Positions 1 to 8,039 of a stretch of 40,861 bases of DNA are shown in pieces. The notes beneath the pieces were generated by a model. The model was not told the origin of the DNA and searched no databases. It saw only the letters and a list, made by a program, of their open reading frames with translations. The DNA is from an uncultured Pseudomonas sp. (GTDB lineage: Bacteria > Pseudomonadota > Gammaproteobacteria > Pseudomonadales > Pseudomonadaceae), in assembly GCA_943914515.1 (NCBI GenBank), contig CALUCI010000029.1, forward strand, positions 1 through 40,861, given 5' to 3'. Position numbers and translations under genes: made by a program. How positions within the stretch are numbered: position 1 is the first letter of the stretch; each line of letters starts with the position of its first letter.

Positions 1-602
1 CCCCCCGCCACAGCATCACTGAACTGGACGATGACCTGCGCGGCACCTTCGCCCGCATCGAAGACCTGGCCAACAGCGGCGCGCAGATCGACCAGGTTCT
101 GGACGTGATCTGCACCCTGGCGCAGAAAACCAACCTGCTGGCGCTCAATGCCGCCATCGAGGCGGCCCGTGCCGGGGAACAGGGACGCGGCTTCGCCGTG
201 GTCGCCGACGAGGTGCGCCACCTCGCCACCCACACCCAGGGCTCGGCCGCCGAGATCCGCGAAGTGGTGGAGCGCCTTCGCGAGCACGTCCGGGACGCCC
301 TTGCCGGAATGACCGACAGTCGCGCCCGCGCAAGCCAGGTGGTGGAGCAGATCGGCCAGTCCCATGACAGCCTGCAGACCATCGATGCCGCCGTCGACAC
401 CATCAACCGGATGACCCAGCAGATCGCCGCAGCCACCGGCCAGCAGCACGGAGTGATCGATGACATCACCCAGCGCATGAGCGATATCCGCGGCATCAGC
501 CTGCGCCTGACCGGACGCATGGACGAGTCGAGCGCCCTGAGCCGTTCGCTGGACGAACTGGCCGAGCACCAGCGCACCTTGCTGGCGCAGTTCCGTACCT
601 GA
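1..602 (+). CDS. Methyl-accepting chemotaxis protein, C-terminal part (5' truncated by window)
   Basis: This is the cytoplasmic signalling end of a chemoreceptor. The frame is open from base 3, so the gene begins left of the window. The hairpin-tip signature of MCP signalling domains is clear: QKTNLLALNAAIEAARAGE followed by GRGFAVVADEVRHLA, the region that contacts CheW and CheA. After it comes a long heptad-rich helix with potential methylation-type Glu/Gln pairs, ending in EHQRTLLAQFRT. The ligand domain and membrane segments are outside the window, so the stimulus is unknown. It converges on the AraC-type gene across a REP cluster and is probably unrelated to the catabolic operon. Confidence 0.93.
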   Translation, partial: PRHSITELDDDLRGTFARIEDLANSGAQIDQVLDVICTLAQKTNLLALNAAIEAARAGEQGRGFAVVADEVRHLATHTQGSAAEIREVVERLREHVRDALAGMTDSRARASQVVEQIGQSHDSLQTIDAAVDTINRMTQQIAAATGQQHGVIDDITQRMSDIRGISLRLTGRMDESSALSRSLDELAEHQRTLLAQFRT

Positions 603-633
603 ATGTACGCGAGGCGTCGGCAAATCAACCGCC

Positions 634-765
634 GCATCGCGGGTAAACCCGCTCCTACGGAATGGAGTACCCGTGATGCGGTGGTTGGATGCCCGACCGT
701 AGGAGCGGGTTTACCCGCGATGCGGTGGCTGGATGCTCGACTGTAGGAGCGGGTTCACCCGCGAG
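634..765. repeat. Cluster of three REP elements (one inverted, two direct)
   Basis: Three copies of a Pseudomonas REP lie between converging genes. The first (about 634-659) is on the minus strand. The second (about 699-723) and third (about 742-765) are on the plus strand with the core GTAGGAGCGGGTTTACCCGC; the third has TTCACC in place of TTTACC. The first two form an inverted pair, the REPIN arrangement. Each can fold into a short hairpin, so the cluster may also stop or protect the two convergent transcripts. The spacers between copies repeat the text GATGCGGTGG. Confidence 0.85.
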
Positions 766-804
766 AGGCCAGCCCAGACAACCGGCTTTGCTTCGCCAAT
801 CAAC

Positions 805-1743
805 TCAATGCGATTTACGGCGGGTAGCCGACGGATACTCGCCAAACAGCTCGCGGTAGTGAGCGGCGAAATGGCTCAAATGGAAGAAGCCCAGGCGTCC
901 GGCGATTTCACTGACGTTACCTTCCGCCACACTGCTGTCCAGCAACGCCCGGCGCACGGCATTCAGACGCACGTTACGCAGGTACTCGACGGGCCGCAGA
1001 CCGGTCACCTGCTGGAAGCTGTACTGCAGCGTCCTGCGGCTGACCCGCAGTTGCTCGCAGATGTCGAGAATGCTCAGCGGCTGTTCCGGCTGCTGGAACA
1101 GCAGTTCCTGGCTGCGCCTGACCAGATAGGCACTCACCGACAGGTTGCCACGCCGGCAGCGCACCTCGTCGCGGGCCTCCTGGAACAGGTCGAGAAAGGC
1201 TTCGAGCAGCAGGTTTTCCAGGTGTTGCTCGGCCACCGGCAGGCTGCGCTCCAGCGAGGTGTCGAACAGATGGATCATCTGCGCACGCAGGCGTTGCAGG
1301 CTGGCAGCGCTGACCGAAACCTGCGAAGAGGTCTTCAGGCGCTTGAGCTGGTCATCGCTCAACTCCAGCGCGGCATGCTGGGCAAAGCGCACGATATCCA
1401 GATTGGCGGCGAGGAAACGCATGCCCTCCGGCGCATGCAGGATGAACTCTTCGCCATCGCGCAACAGCGCGACGCCGCAGGAGGCGACCTCGTGCCCCTG
1501 CATCACCGGCGGCCGGGACGTTTCCATGGAAATGGCGATGCACAGCCGCCCCTTGGGCGCGCAGCCCTGCTGTACCACGCGCTTGTCCAGCACCTCGTGA
1601 AAAGCCTGGAAGCGCGCACCGCACACCTGCGCCAGCTCGCTGGAGAGCACACCGCGACCGATCTGGTCGTAGGTCTGCTCCCAACCCATGATTGAGCCGG
1701 CATGCAGTTGGGAGTCGTTGAAGGACCGGGTTTCCGCGAACAT
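805..1743 (-). CDS. AraC-family transcriptional regulator
   Basis: 312 residues. The last 100 or so form a two-helix-turn-helix AraC DNA-binding domain: SILDICEQLRVSRRTLQYSFQ for the first HTH, GLRPVEYLRNVRLNAVRRAL for the linker helix, and a second HTH ending in LGFFHLSHFAAHYRELFGEYP, the family's C-terminal signature. The N-terminal half is a cupin-like sensor region of the kind found in EutR-type regulators. The start is supported by AAAGG eight bases upstream. It lies 76 bp past the hydratase gene on the same strand, so it may be read as the operon's last gene. By position it is a candidate regulator of that operon; the effector is unknown. Confidence 0.9.
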   Translation of the reverse strand: MFAETRSFNDSQLHAGSIMGWEQTYDQIGRGVLSSELAQVCGARFQAFHEVLDKRVVQQGCAPKGRLCIAISMETSRPPVMQGHEVASCGVALLRDGEEFILHAPEGMRFLAANLDIVRFAQHAALELSDDQLKRLKTSSQVSVSAASLQRLRAQMIHLFDTSLERSLPVAEQHLENLLLEAFLDLFQEARDEVRCRRGNLSVSAYLVRRSQELLFQQPEQPLSILDICEQLRVSRRTLQYSFQQVTGLRPVEYLRNVRLNAVRRALLDSSVAEGNVSEIAGRLGFFHLSHFAAHYRELFGEYPSATRRKSH

Positions 1744-1819
1744 GGTTTGAACCTTTCTTGTTGGTCGTGAGCGGAGTCGGAGGAGACTGCGGCGCCCTCC
1801 CTGAGCACCGCGGTCCCGA

Positions 1820-2596
1820 TCAGGCCGGCTGAGCCGGCGTGAAAGTCAAAGCCAGTTCCGTGCCAAGCAGGTCGAGGCAGTAGTGACCGGGCGTCAGGGC
1901 CATCGGCGGCAGCAGCGCACCGGAGAGGATGACCTGGCCGGCTTCGAGGTCGTGGCCGTCTTCCAGCAGGCGGCGCAGCACCCAGCACAGATTGCGCAAG
2001 GGCGTATCGTCGCGCTCGCCGAGACTGCCCTTGGCCAGCAGGTTGCCCTCGCTGTACAGCGCGTAGTCCAGACGCGCCGCCAGGGCGGCATCGAACGGCT
2101 GGCGTGCGCCGAGGCAGAACGCCGCCGCCGAGGCGTTGTCGGCGAGGAAGGCCCCGGCGTTGAAGCGCCAGCCTTGCCAGCGGCTGTCGGCCACCTCGAA
2201 GGCCGGCGCCATGTAGCCCACCGCAGCGAGCAATTGCTCATCGCGGTACTCGCCCGCGCGCAGCGGCCGGTCGAGGACGAACGCCAGTTCGACCTCCAGT
2301 TTCGGCTGGATGAAGCGCCCCAGCCCGACCCGGCTCCCGGCCGTCACCTGCATGACATCAGTCAGCGCACCATAGACCGGCTCGCTGAGGCCAAAACGCT
2401 CGTAGGCGGAGCGCGAGGCAAAGGCGACCTTCCAGCCGACCAGCGCCTCGCCACTGTTGCGCCGTTGCTGCAACGCCTGGCACAGCAGACAGTAGCCCTG
2501 GATCACATCCAGCGGCTCGCCGTCCTCCGCGGGCAATGGCGCGGCGGCGACCGCCGCCTCGCGCAGGCGACCGAGCAACTGCCGCGCCACGCTCAT
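1820..2596 (-). CDS. 2-keto-4-pentenoate hydratase family protein (MhpD-like)
   Basis: 258 residues, the usual length for MhpD/DmpE-type hydratases of the fumarylacetoacetase fold. These add water to 2-hydroxypenta-2,4-dienoate-type products of ring cleavage, using a divalent metal. Family landmarks are visible: VGWKVAFAS near residue 53, the metal-ligand stretch PKLEVELAFVL (Glu101, Glu103), then FEVADSRW and FLADNASAAAFCLG. Its ATG overlaps the stop of the upstream hydroxylase gene by 4 bp (ATGA), implying translational coupling. Some family members are decarboxylases, so hydration versus decarboxylation is not settled by sequence. Confidence 0.87.
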   Translation of the reverse strand: MSVARQLLGRLREAAVAAAPLPAEDGEPLDVIQGYCLLCQALQQRRNSGEALVGWKVAFASRSAYERFGLSEPVYGALTDVMQVTAGSRVGLGRFIQPKLEVELAFVLDRPLRAGEYRDEQLLAAVGYMAPAFEVADSRWQGWRFNAGAFLADNASAAAFCLGARQPFDAALAARLDYALYSEGNLLAKGSLGERDDTPLRNLCWVLRRLLEDGHDLEAGQVILSGALLPPMALTPGHYCLDLLGTELALTFTPAQPA

Positions 2597-4200
2597 GACA
2601 ACTGCTCCTGCAGTTTGCGCAGCACCGAATCGAGGCGCTCGGGCGTGGTGATCGCCGCGATGAAGCGGTCGGGGCGAACCACCACGATGCAGTCGCGCAC
2701 ACCGCTGAACCAGTTGCCGAGGCGGTTGGAGACATCCTCGACACTGATGACGCCCTCCGTCTGCAGCGGCTGGTTGCGCGCCGGGCCACTGCGCGAGCGG
2801 TTGACCTGGATGAAACGGGTGTCCCAGTTCGCCCAGTAGGCGCGGGTCTGCGCGGACAAGCCTTCGAGCGGGTTCACCCGATACCCCAGCACCGCGTAAG
2901 AATGACCGAGCACAGTGTCCAGCCGGGTGCGCTGGCCATCGGCCGTTTCCACGTCAGGCTGGATGAACAACTGGCCTACCAGATCGTCTTCGCGCAGCTC
3001 GGCACGTTCGTGGAAAACCAGCCCCTTGGTGATGGTGGCCTTGGGTTTGAACTTGAACTCCAACAAGTGCGAACGCAGGTTGTCGACGCTGTTCACCGCC
3101 TGGAACAACCAGTCGCGCACGCCGGCCATCAGCGGGTTGGTCAGGCCCAGTACGGCGCCCATGTTGTCGGCCAGGGCGATCAGATCGGTGGCATGCCCGC
3201 GCCGCTCCAGGTCGTAGCTCTGGAGGATGCGCGGCGCCGCCTTGCCGTGCAGGATCGCGGCGATTTTCCAGCACACGTTGGCCACATCGCGCAGACCCGA
3301 GTTGAGCCCCTGCCCCGCCCACGGCGGCGAGATGTGTGCAGCATCGCCGACCAGCACCGCCCGCCCCTCGACGAAGCGCTCCGCCACCCGCGAGTTGTGG
3401 GTGTAGGCGCGGATGCGGACGATTTCCAGCTCATCCACCGCGTCGCCGATATGGCCACGGATCAGCCGGCGGATATTGCCTTCCTCACACATCGCCTCCT
3501 CGCTCTCGCCTTCGAGCAGCATGAACTCCCAGCGCCGCTGCTGGTACGGCAGGTAGATGCAGACGAAGGGCCGTTGCGGGTCGGCATGCAGCGCGGTGAA
3601 CGGTGCGTCCAGCGTGTCGTTGCGGGCGTCGATCACCACCCATTTGCGCGGGTGGGTCAGCCCTTGCAGGTCAATGCCCAGTTGCTTGCGCACAGTGGAG
3701 CGGCCACCGTCGGCGCCGATCAGGTAATCGGCCTGCAGTTCGTAGATTTCGCCGTCGCTGCCCCGCACCTGCAGGGTCACGCCCTGCTCGTCCTGGCTCA
3801 GCGCGAGCATCTCGTGCCCCTGGCGCAGTTGCACCTGCGGATGGCGCGGCAACGCCTCGCGCAGGGTTTCCTCCAGCAGTTGCTGCATGAAGATATTGCG
3901 CATCGGCCAGCCATACTGCGCCACGGTCGGCTTGACCTCGGCGAAGCACACGCCGCGAGCGTTGTAGTAGCGCAGCGGCACGTCGCAGATCATGTCGCGC
4001 ACTGCGCGCTCGGCAATGTCCACGCCCTGCAGCACCCGCAGCGCTTCGTCATCCATGCCCACTGCCCGCGGATAGGGCAGGATGCCCTCGGCGAGTTCCA
4101 GGACCACGCACGGTATGCCGTACAGGCCCATATAGTGGGCGGCGGTCACACCATTGGGGCCGCCCCCTACGATCACAACCTGGGTTCTTTCCCGTTTCAT
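2593..4200 (-). CDS. FAD-dependent aromatic hydroxylase (MhpA-like flavoprotein monooxygenase)
   Basis: 535 residues, group A flavin monooxygenase. The N-terminal FAD motif VVIVGGGPNG is at residues 8-17 and the second FAD-binding motif VLVGDAAHISPPWAGQGLN is in the middle of the protein, which matches 3-(3-hydroxyphenyl)propionate hydroxylase and its relatives in layout and length. The family ortho-hydroxylates phenolic acids with NAD(P)H and oxygen. I chose the ATG at 4200, with GGTGAG upstream, 14 bp after the hydrolase stop. A TTG at 4230 would add 10 residues (starting xAKNNKPVSG) and overlap the hydrolase gene. The neighbouring hydrolase and hydratase fit a ring-cleavage pathway. The substrate is unknown. 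Confidence 0.9.
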   Translation of the reverse strand: MKRERTQVVIVGGGPNGVTAAHYMGLYGIPCVVLELAEGILPYPRAVGMDDEALRVLQGVDIAERAVRDMICDVPLRYYNARGVCFAEVKPTVAQYGWPMRNIFMQQLLEETLREALPRHPQVQLRQGHEMLALSQDEQGVTLQVRGSDGEIYELQADYLIGADGGRSTVRKQLGIDLQGLTHPRKWVVIDARNDTLDAPFTALHADPQRPFVCIYLPYQQRRWEFMLLEGESEEAMCEEGNIRRLIRGHIGDAVDELEIVRIRAYTHNSRVAERFVEGRAVLVGDAAHISPPWAGQGLNSGLRDVANVCWKIAAILHGKAAPRILQSYDLERRGHATDLIALADNMGAVLGLTNPLMAGVRDWLFQAVNSVDNLRSHLLEFKFKPKATITKGLVFHERAELREDDLVGQLFIQPDVETADGQRTRLDTVLGHSYAVLGYRVNPLEGLSAQTRAYWANWDTRFIQVNRSRSGPARNQPLQTEGVISVEDVSNRLGNWFSGVRDCIVVVRPDRFIAAITTPERLDSVLRKLQEQLS

Positions 4201-4213
4201 ACCACTCACCGGT

Positions 4214-5065
4214 TTATTGTTTTTGGCCAACGTCTCCGGCGTTCAGGAACGCCAGGACTTCACGGTTGAACAACGCATTCTGATCATCATGTACATAGTG
4301 GCTGGCGTCGGGGACGACGCAGGTCTCGACCCACGGGTTGCGCCTGCGCATCTCCTCCAGCATGGCCGCCGGGAGAAAATCCGAACGGCCACCGCGGATG
4401 AACAGCGTCGGGCAATCCAGGGCGAGCACCGCCGGCCACAGGTCTGTCGGCGCGATGCTCAAGCGGGCCTGGGCGATACCCTGCTGGTCGTGCCGCCAGG
4501 CGACCCCTTGCGCCACCGCCTGCATCGAATGGCGCAGGCGCGAGGCCAGGCCTTCGGCCGACAGCCCGGGACGCGCAGTACGCCAGAAGCGCCCGGCCGC
4601 CTCCCAGTCAGCGAAGACCAGCGGCGTGTCCGCCATTTCCCGGCGAATCCGCGCCGCGCCGTCGCCGCTGCTGGAAGAGCCCGGCCCGATATCCTCGATG
4701 ACCAAGGCACTGACCCGCCCGGGGTTACAGCGCACGTACTCCAGCGCATTGGCACCGCCCAGCGAATGGCCGATCAGCACGAAGCGGTCGATACCGAGGT
4801 GGCTGACCAGGTCTTCCAGGTCCTGGACGTACACCTCGGTCCGGTAGCTGTCGCTGGGCGCCCAATCACTGGCACCACGGCCGCGCTGGTCGAGGGCGAT
4901 GCAATCGAAGCCCTCGCCCAGCGCCTGCGCCAGGTTGTCCCAGGTCTGGGCATACGCCCGCAGGCCGTGCAGCAGCACGACTGGCACCCCGGTACCCTGG
5001 CCATGGCGCAGGTAATGCAGGCGCAGGCCGGAGCGATTGTTGAAAAAACAGCTTGCTGCGGGCAT
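4214..5065 (-). CDS. Alpha/beta hydrolase (MhpC/meta-cleavage-product hydrolase-like)
   Basis: 283 residues with a complete alpha/beta hydrolase fold. The oxyanion motif VVLLHGLRAY is at residues 29-38 and the nucleophile elbow GHSLGG carries Ser101. The acid lies in FIRGGRSDFLP and the catalytic His in VPDASHYVHDD. A strong AAGGGGAG site precedes the start. In this operon it could cleave a C-C bond in a ring-cleavage product or hydrolyse an enol-lactone or ester. The sequence also resembles general lactonase or enol-lactonase members, so the reaction is inferred from context only. Confidence 0.88.
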   Translation of the reverse strand: MPAASCFFNNRSGLRLHYLRHGQGTGVPVVLLHGLRAYAQTWDNLAQALGEGFDCIALDQRGRGASDWAPSDSYRTEVYVQDLEDLVSHLGIDRFVLIGHSLGGANALEYVRCNPGRVSALVIEDIGPGSSSSGDGAARIRREMADTPLVFADWEAAGRFWRTARPGLSAEGLASRLRHSMQAVAQGVAWRHDQQGIAQARLSIAPTDLWPAVLALDCPTLFIRGGRSDFLPAAMLEEMRRRNPWVETCVVPDASHYVHDDQNALFNREVLAFLNAGDVGQKQ

Positions 5066-5089
5066 CGGCGAACTCCCCTTGGATGCGTA

Positions 5090-5692
5090 TCAGACCAGAC
5101 CGTTGTCACCCTTGATATCCGCTGCGGCGAGGCCGCCCAGACGGGCACGCAAGCGGCCACGGGTCGCGAAGGCCCAGACGATGATCACCTCGTCCGGAGC
5201 CGGACCGTCGCCGAACGACAGGGAAATGGTGTCGTAGTGCGAACGCACGTACAGCGCGTCCTTGTGTGCCAGCGGTACGTCGATGGTGGCGCCGGGGCCA
5301 CCGCGCTTGCCGGTGGAAGGCACCCACGACTTGCCCCCGCCCAGCGCCACCCGGATCGGATCGGCGGCCGGGTTGGTGAGGAAGGCATTGCCGTGCTCGT
5401 ACTCGCCCTGGCTGCCCACCAGGCACGCCTTGCCGTAGCTTTCGATGGCGCGCTCTCCGGCCAGCTCGCGGATACGCCGGCCGAACTCCTCGCCCAGCAG
5501 CGGAGACGGCTCGACCAGCGCATCGAGGTTTTCACTGAACTGACCGGCGTAGGGGTTGTGGATCACGGCCGCGATCGCGTACTTGAACAACGTCTCGCCG
5601 TCGGCCAGTTGCCCGGATTCGTTGGCCAGGGTCTCTTCGACGAAGCTGTGCCATTTACGGATGTGGTAGCCGGCGAAATTACTGGGTTTCAT
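5090..5692 (-). CDS. Amino acid synthesis family protein (DUF1185/PF06684-like)
   Basis: 200 residues from the ATG at 5692, chosen because AAGGAG sits just upstream and because recognisable homology begins at MKPSNFAGYHIRKW; the open frame runs further upstream but out of family. The family pattern is clear: IAAVIHNPYAGQFSENLDAL, then YGKACLVGSQGEYEHGNAFL, then STGKRGGPGATIDVPLAHKD, and VRSHYDTISLSF. The family name is historical and its biochemical function is not established. Such genes often sit beside flavin monooxygenases and hydrolases in catabolic clusters, as here. It lies between the VOC and hydrolase genes with short gaps, so it is co-transcribed. Confidence 0.8.
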   Translation of the reverse strand: MKPSNFAGYHIRKWHSFVEETLANESGQLADGETLFKYAIAAVIHNPYAGQFSENLDALVEPSPLLGEEFGRRIRELAGERAIESYGKACLVGSQGEYEHGNAFLTNPAADPIRVALGGGKSWVPSTGKRGGPGATIDVPLAHKDALYVRSHYDTISLSFGDGPAPDEVIIVWAFATRGRLRARLGGLAAADIKGDNGLV

Positions 5693-5706
5693 CTGATTGC
5701 TCCTTG

Positions 5707-6156
5707 TCACAGTGGGTCGAGGTTGAAGTGTCGGCTCGGTGCACCGGCCGCCTTGAAGCGGGCCTTGGCCAGTGCGTCGTCGTGCTCGGTTTCGAGGAAG
5801 AACTCCAGACGGTTGCCATCCGGGTCGTTGAAGTACAGGCCGTTGCCGATCTCGTGGTCGGTGATCTTGACGATCTCGACCCCCTTGCCGAGCAACATGC
5901 CGTAGAGCTGGCGCAGGGTGGTCATGTCCCCGGCGATCTCCAGGCCGTAGTGCTGCAGGCCAAGCCCGCCCTGCCGGGCACCTGGCGCCGCCTTGATCAG
6001 CGCGATGTCGTGATGCTTGGCGGCGAAGGCCATCATGATCCAGCTCTCGCCACGGGCGCTTTCGTGCATGCCCAGGACATCCGCGTACCACAGGGCGGAA
6101 CGCTCGGGGTCAGTGACGAACAGCGACAGGTGCGTGCGAACGATCTCGACTTTCAT
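5707..6156 (-). CDS. VOC-superfamily metalloenzyme (glyoxalase/extradiol dioxygenase-like)
   Basis: 149 residues, one paired beta-alpha-beta-beta-beta unit, so much shorter than two-module extradiol dioxygenases (about 290 residues). Likely metal ligands are His9 (RTHLSLFV), His69 (GLQHYGLEI) and Glu118 (DPDGNRLEFF), the 2-His-1-Glu layout of the superfamily. GGAGG precedes the start. It could be a compact ring-cleavage dioxygenase, an isomerase or a lyase. The presence of a hydroxylase, hydrolase and hydratase in the same operon makes a ring-cleavage role attractive, but this is inference. It follows the Asp-box gene by 15 bp. Confidence 0.85.
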   Translation of the reverse strand: MKVEIVRTHLSLFVTDPERSALWYADVLGMHESARGESWIMMAFAAKHHDIALIKAAPGARQGGLGLQHYGLEIAGDMTTLRQLYGMLLGKGVEIVKITDHEIGNGLYFNDPDGNRLEFFLETEHDDALAKARFKAAGAPSRHFNLDPL

Positions 6157-6171
6157 GCTGCGAACCTCCGT

Positions 6172-7206
6172 TCACTTGATCACGGACTGGTGACCGGCCT
6201 TGATCGCCGCGACCGCAGGCGTCCAGGCCACATCGGCGATTTCGCTGAATTCGCGCCAGTGTTTCTGCCAACTGTCGCCGCCGTTTTCCGAGGTGAACAG
6301 ATGGCCGTACTTGGTGCCGGCGACAATCTGGCGCGGGTTTTCCGGATTGAACCCGATGGCCCAGACACACGAATTCGGCTGCTGCGGCAGCGGCAGGATT
6401 TCCCAGGTCAGGGCCGCGTCACGGGAGACCAGAATCTTGCTGGTGGTCCCCGGCGTGCCGTCGGCAATGCTGATGTACAGCGTGCTTTCGCTGCCCGCCG
6501 GCGCGCTCATCACCCGCGCGTAATAGAGGCCGAACGCTTCCTTGGCGATGATTCCGGTCCAGGTCCGGCCTTCATCCAGGCTGCGGTAGATGGCGTTGAC
6601 GCACACCACCACGATGACTTTCTCGCCCTGGTTAGGCAGCACCAGGATGCTGTGGATGTCGGAGTTGTAGTCCCACAGCAGGCGGTCATCGACACGCTCG
6701 AAGCTGTCGCCGCCATCACGGCTGTGGAACAGCCCGCCCTCTTCCAGGCCGAACCAGACCTGGTCACGGTCGGTCGGGTCGTAGGCGAACGCCAGCAGCC
6801 GTGGCCGGCTGACGCCGTCGCAGAATTCGGGGATCTCCACCGGTACGCGGTACCAGTTGGCACCGCCATCGAGGGTGCGCCACAACACCGCGCGGGACGG
6901 CGCGCCGGTGCCGACGAAGATGCGCTTGGCGTCCAGTGGGTCGACCGCCACTTTCCACACCGTCTGGCCGTTGAACGGCGAATCGAGGCGCTGCCAGGTG
7001 CCACCGGTATCGCTGCTGATGCACAGGCCGATGTCGGCGCCCGCATAAAGGGTGGACGGCAGTTGCGGGCTGAAACTCAGCGAACGGGTGATGGCATCGA
7101 ATTCCAGAGGCTGGTTCACGCCCAGGCGATGCCAGGTGCGGCCCTCGTCGGCACTGCGGATGACCGCCTGGCCGACCGTGGCGACCAGCAGGGTTCCATT
7201 GCTCAT
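6172..7206 (-). CDS. Asp-box (BNR) beta-propeller protein, glycosyl hydrolase/sialidase-like fold
   Basis: 344 residues with seven recognisable Asp-box motifs of the type S-x-D-x-G-x-x-W: SADEGRTWHRL, SSDTGGTWQRL, TLDGGANWYRV, SRDGGDSFERV, SLDEGRTWTGI, SRDAALTWEIL and SENGGDSWQKH. This predicts a beta-propeller. There is no signal peptide or membrane segment, so it should be cytoplasmic, unlike true sialidases. I see no sialidase Arg triad. The database name 'glycosyl hydrolase' would be by fold only. AAGGAG supports the start and it lies 12 bp after the dehydrogenase. A binding, scaffold or lactonase-like role is possible; function unknown. Confidence 0.82.
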   Translation of the reverse strand: MSNGTLLVATVGQAVIRSADEGRTWHRLGVNQPLEFDAITRSLSFSPQLPSTLYAGADIGLCISSDTGGTWQRLDSPFNGQTVWKVAVDPLDAKRIFVGTGAPSRAVLWRTLDGGANWYRVPVEIPEFCDGVSRPRLLAFAYDPTDRDQVWFGLEEGGLFHSRDGGDSFERVDDRLLWDYNSDIHSILVLPNQGEKVIVVVCVNAIYRSLDEGRTWTGIIAKEAFGLYYARVMSAPAGSESTLYISIADGTPGTTSKILVSRDAALTWEILPLPQQPNSCVWAIGFNPENPRQIVAGTKYGHLFTSENGGDSWQKHWREFSEIADVAWTPAVAAIKAGHQSVIK

Positions 7207-7218
7207 GGTCTGCGCTCC

Positions 7219-8013
7219 TTAGATGAAGATGCCGCGGGTCAGGCCGCCGTCGATACCGATGGATTCACCGGTGATGGCGCCCGCCTTCGGCGAGGCGAGG
7301 AAACCGATCAGCCAGCCCATTTCCATCGGCTGCAAGGTACGGCGGATGGGGGTGGCGTCGATGTAGCCCTGCTCGACCTGTTGCGGGGTCTTGCCCTGCT
7401 TCACGCCCTCACGCTCGTACAGCTCCTGGATGTGCGGGGTGTCGACCACACCGGGGTGGATCAGGTTGACGGTGATGCCGTCCGGCCCCAACTGGTCGGA
7501 CAGGGTCTTGGTCATGTGGGCGATGGCCAGGTTGCGCATGCCCGACAACACCTTGCTGCCGCGCCCGGTCAGGCCGCCGATGTTGATGATGCGACCGAAG
7601 CCGCCGGCCTTCATGTGCGGGGTGACGGCCTTGGCGCAACGGAAATAGCCGATGACCTTGGTGTTGAGGTCGGACAGCAGTTCATCGTCGCCGGCATGCT
7701 CGATGTCGTTGCGCACCACACCGGAAGGTGCCGCCGCGCCATTGACCAGAATGTCGATGCGGCCGAAGCGCTCGCGCGCCTGCTCGACCATGGCGCTGAC
7801 CGCCTCCATCTGGTTGGTGTCGCAGAACAGCGGCAGCACTTCGTTGCCGGTCTCGGCGCTGATCTCGGCAGCCGCTTCTTCCAGGTAGGACATGCGCCGG
7901 GCGCAGATCACCACCTTGCAGCCTTCCTGGGACAGAAAGCGCGCCACTTCCTTGCCGATGCCCATGCCACCACCGGTGACAATGGCGACTCGACCTTGCA
8001 GTTGCAGATCCAT
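7219..8013 (-). CDS. Short-chain dehydrogenase/reductase-fold protein with atypical active site
   Basis: 264 residues from the ATG at 8013; the longer open frame upstream is only the shadow of the aldehyde dehydrogenase. The Rossmann cofactor motif TGGGMGIG (13-20), NGAA (91-94) and the C-terminal TVNLIHPGVVDTP and GESIGIDGG mark a classical SDR. The catalytic Tyr-x-x-x-Lys is missing: where it should be, before AHMTKTLSDQLG, the sequence reads SGMRN, so Tyr and Lys align with Ser157 and Asn161, and the usual Ser is Gly147. It may bind NAD(P) without standard dehydrogenase chemistry, or use a different mechanism. It lies in mid-operon between the propeller and aldehyde dehydrogenase genes. 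Confidence 0.88.
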   Translation of the reverse strand: MDLQLQGRVAIVTGGGMGIGKEVARFLSQEGCKVVICARRMSYLEEAAAEISAETGNEVLPLFCDTNQMEAVSAMVEQARERFGRIDILVNGAAAPSGVVRNDIEHAGDDELLSDLNTKVIGYFRCAKAVTPHMKAGGFGRIINIGGLTGRGSKVLSGMRNLAIAHMTKTLSDQLGPDGITVNLIHPGVVDTPHIQELYEREGVKQGKTPQQVEQGYIDATPIRRTLQPMEMGWLIGFLASPKAGAITGESIGIDGGLTRGIFI

Positions 8014-8039
8014 GTTGATTCCTCGTGTCGTGTTGTTGG

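Noticed and set aside
634..765. CRISPR-like array
   Set aside because: Only three copies, one inverted, with palindromic REP cores and unequal spacers; no cas genes.
5693..6091. N-terminal extension of the DUF1185 frame
   Set aside because: It is a shadow of the VOC gene; the family start with AAGGAG is at 5692.
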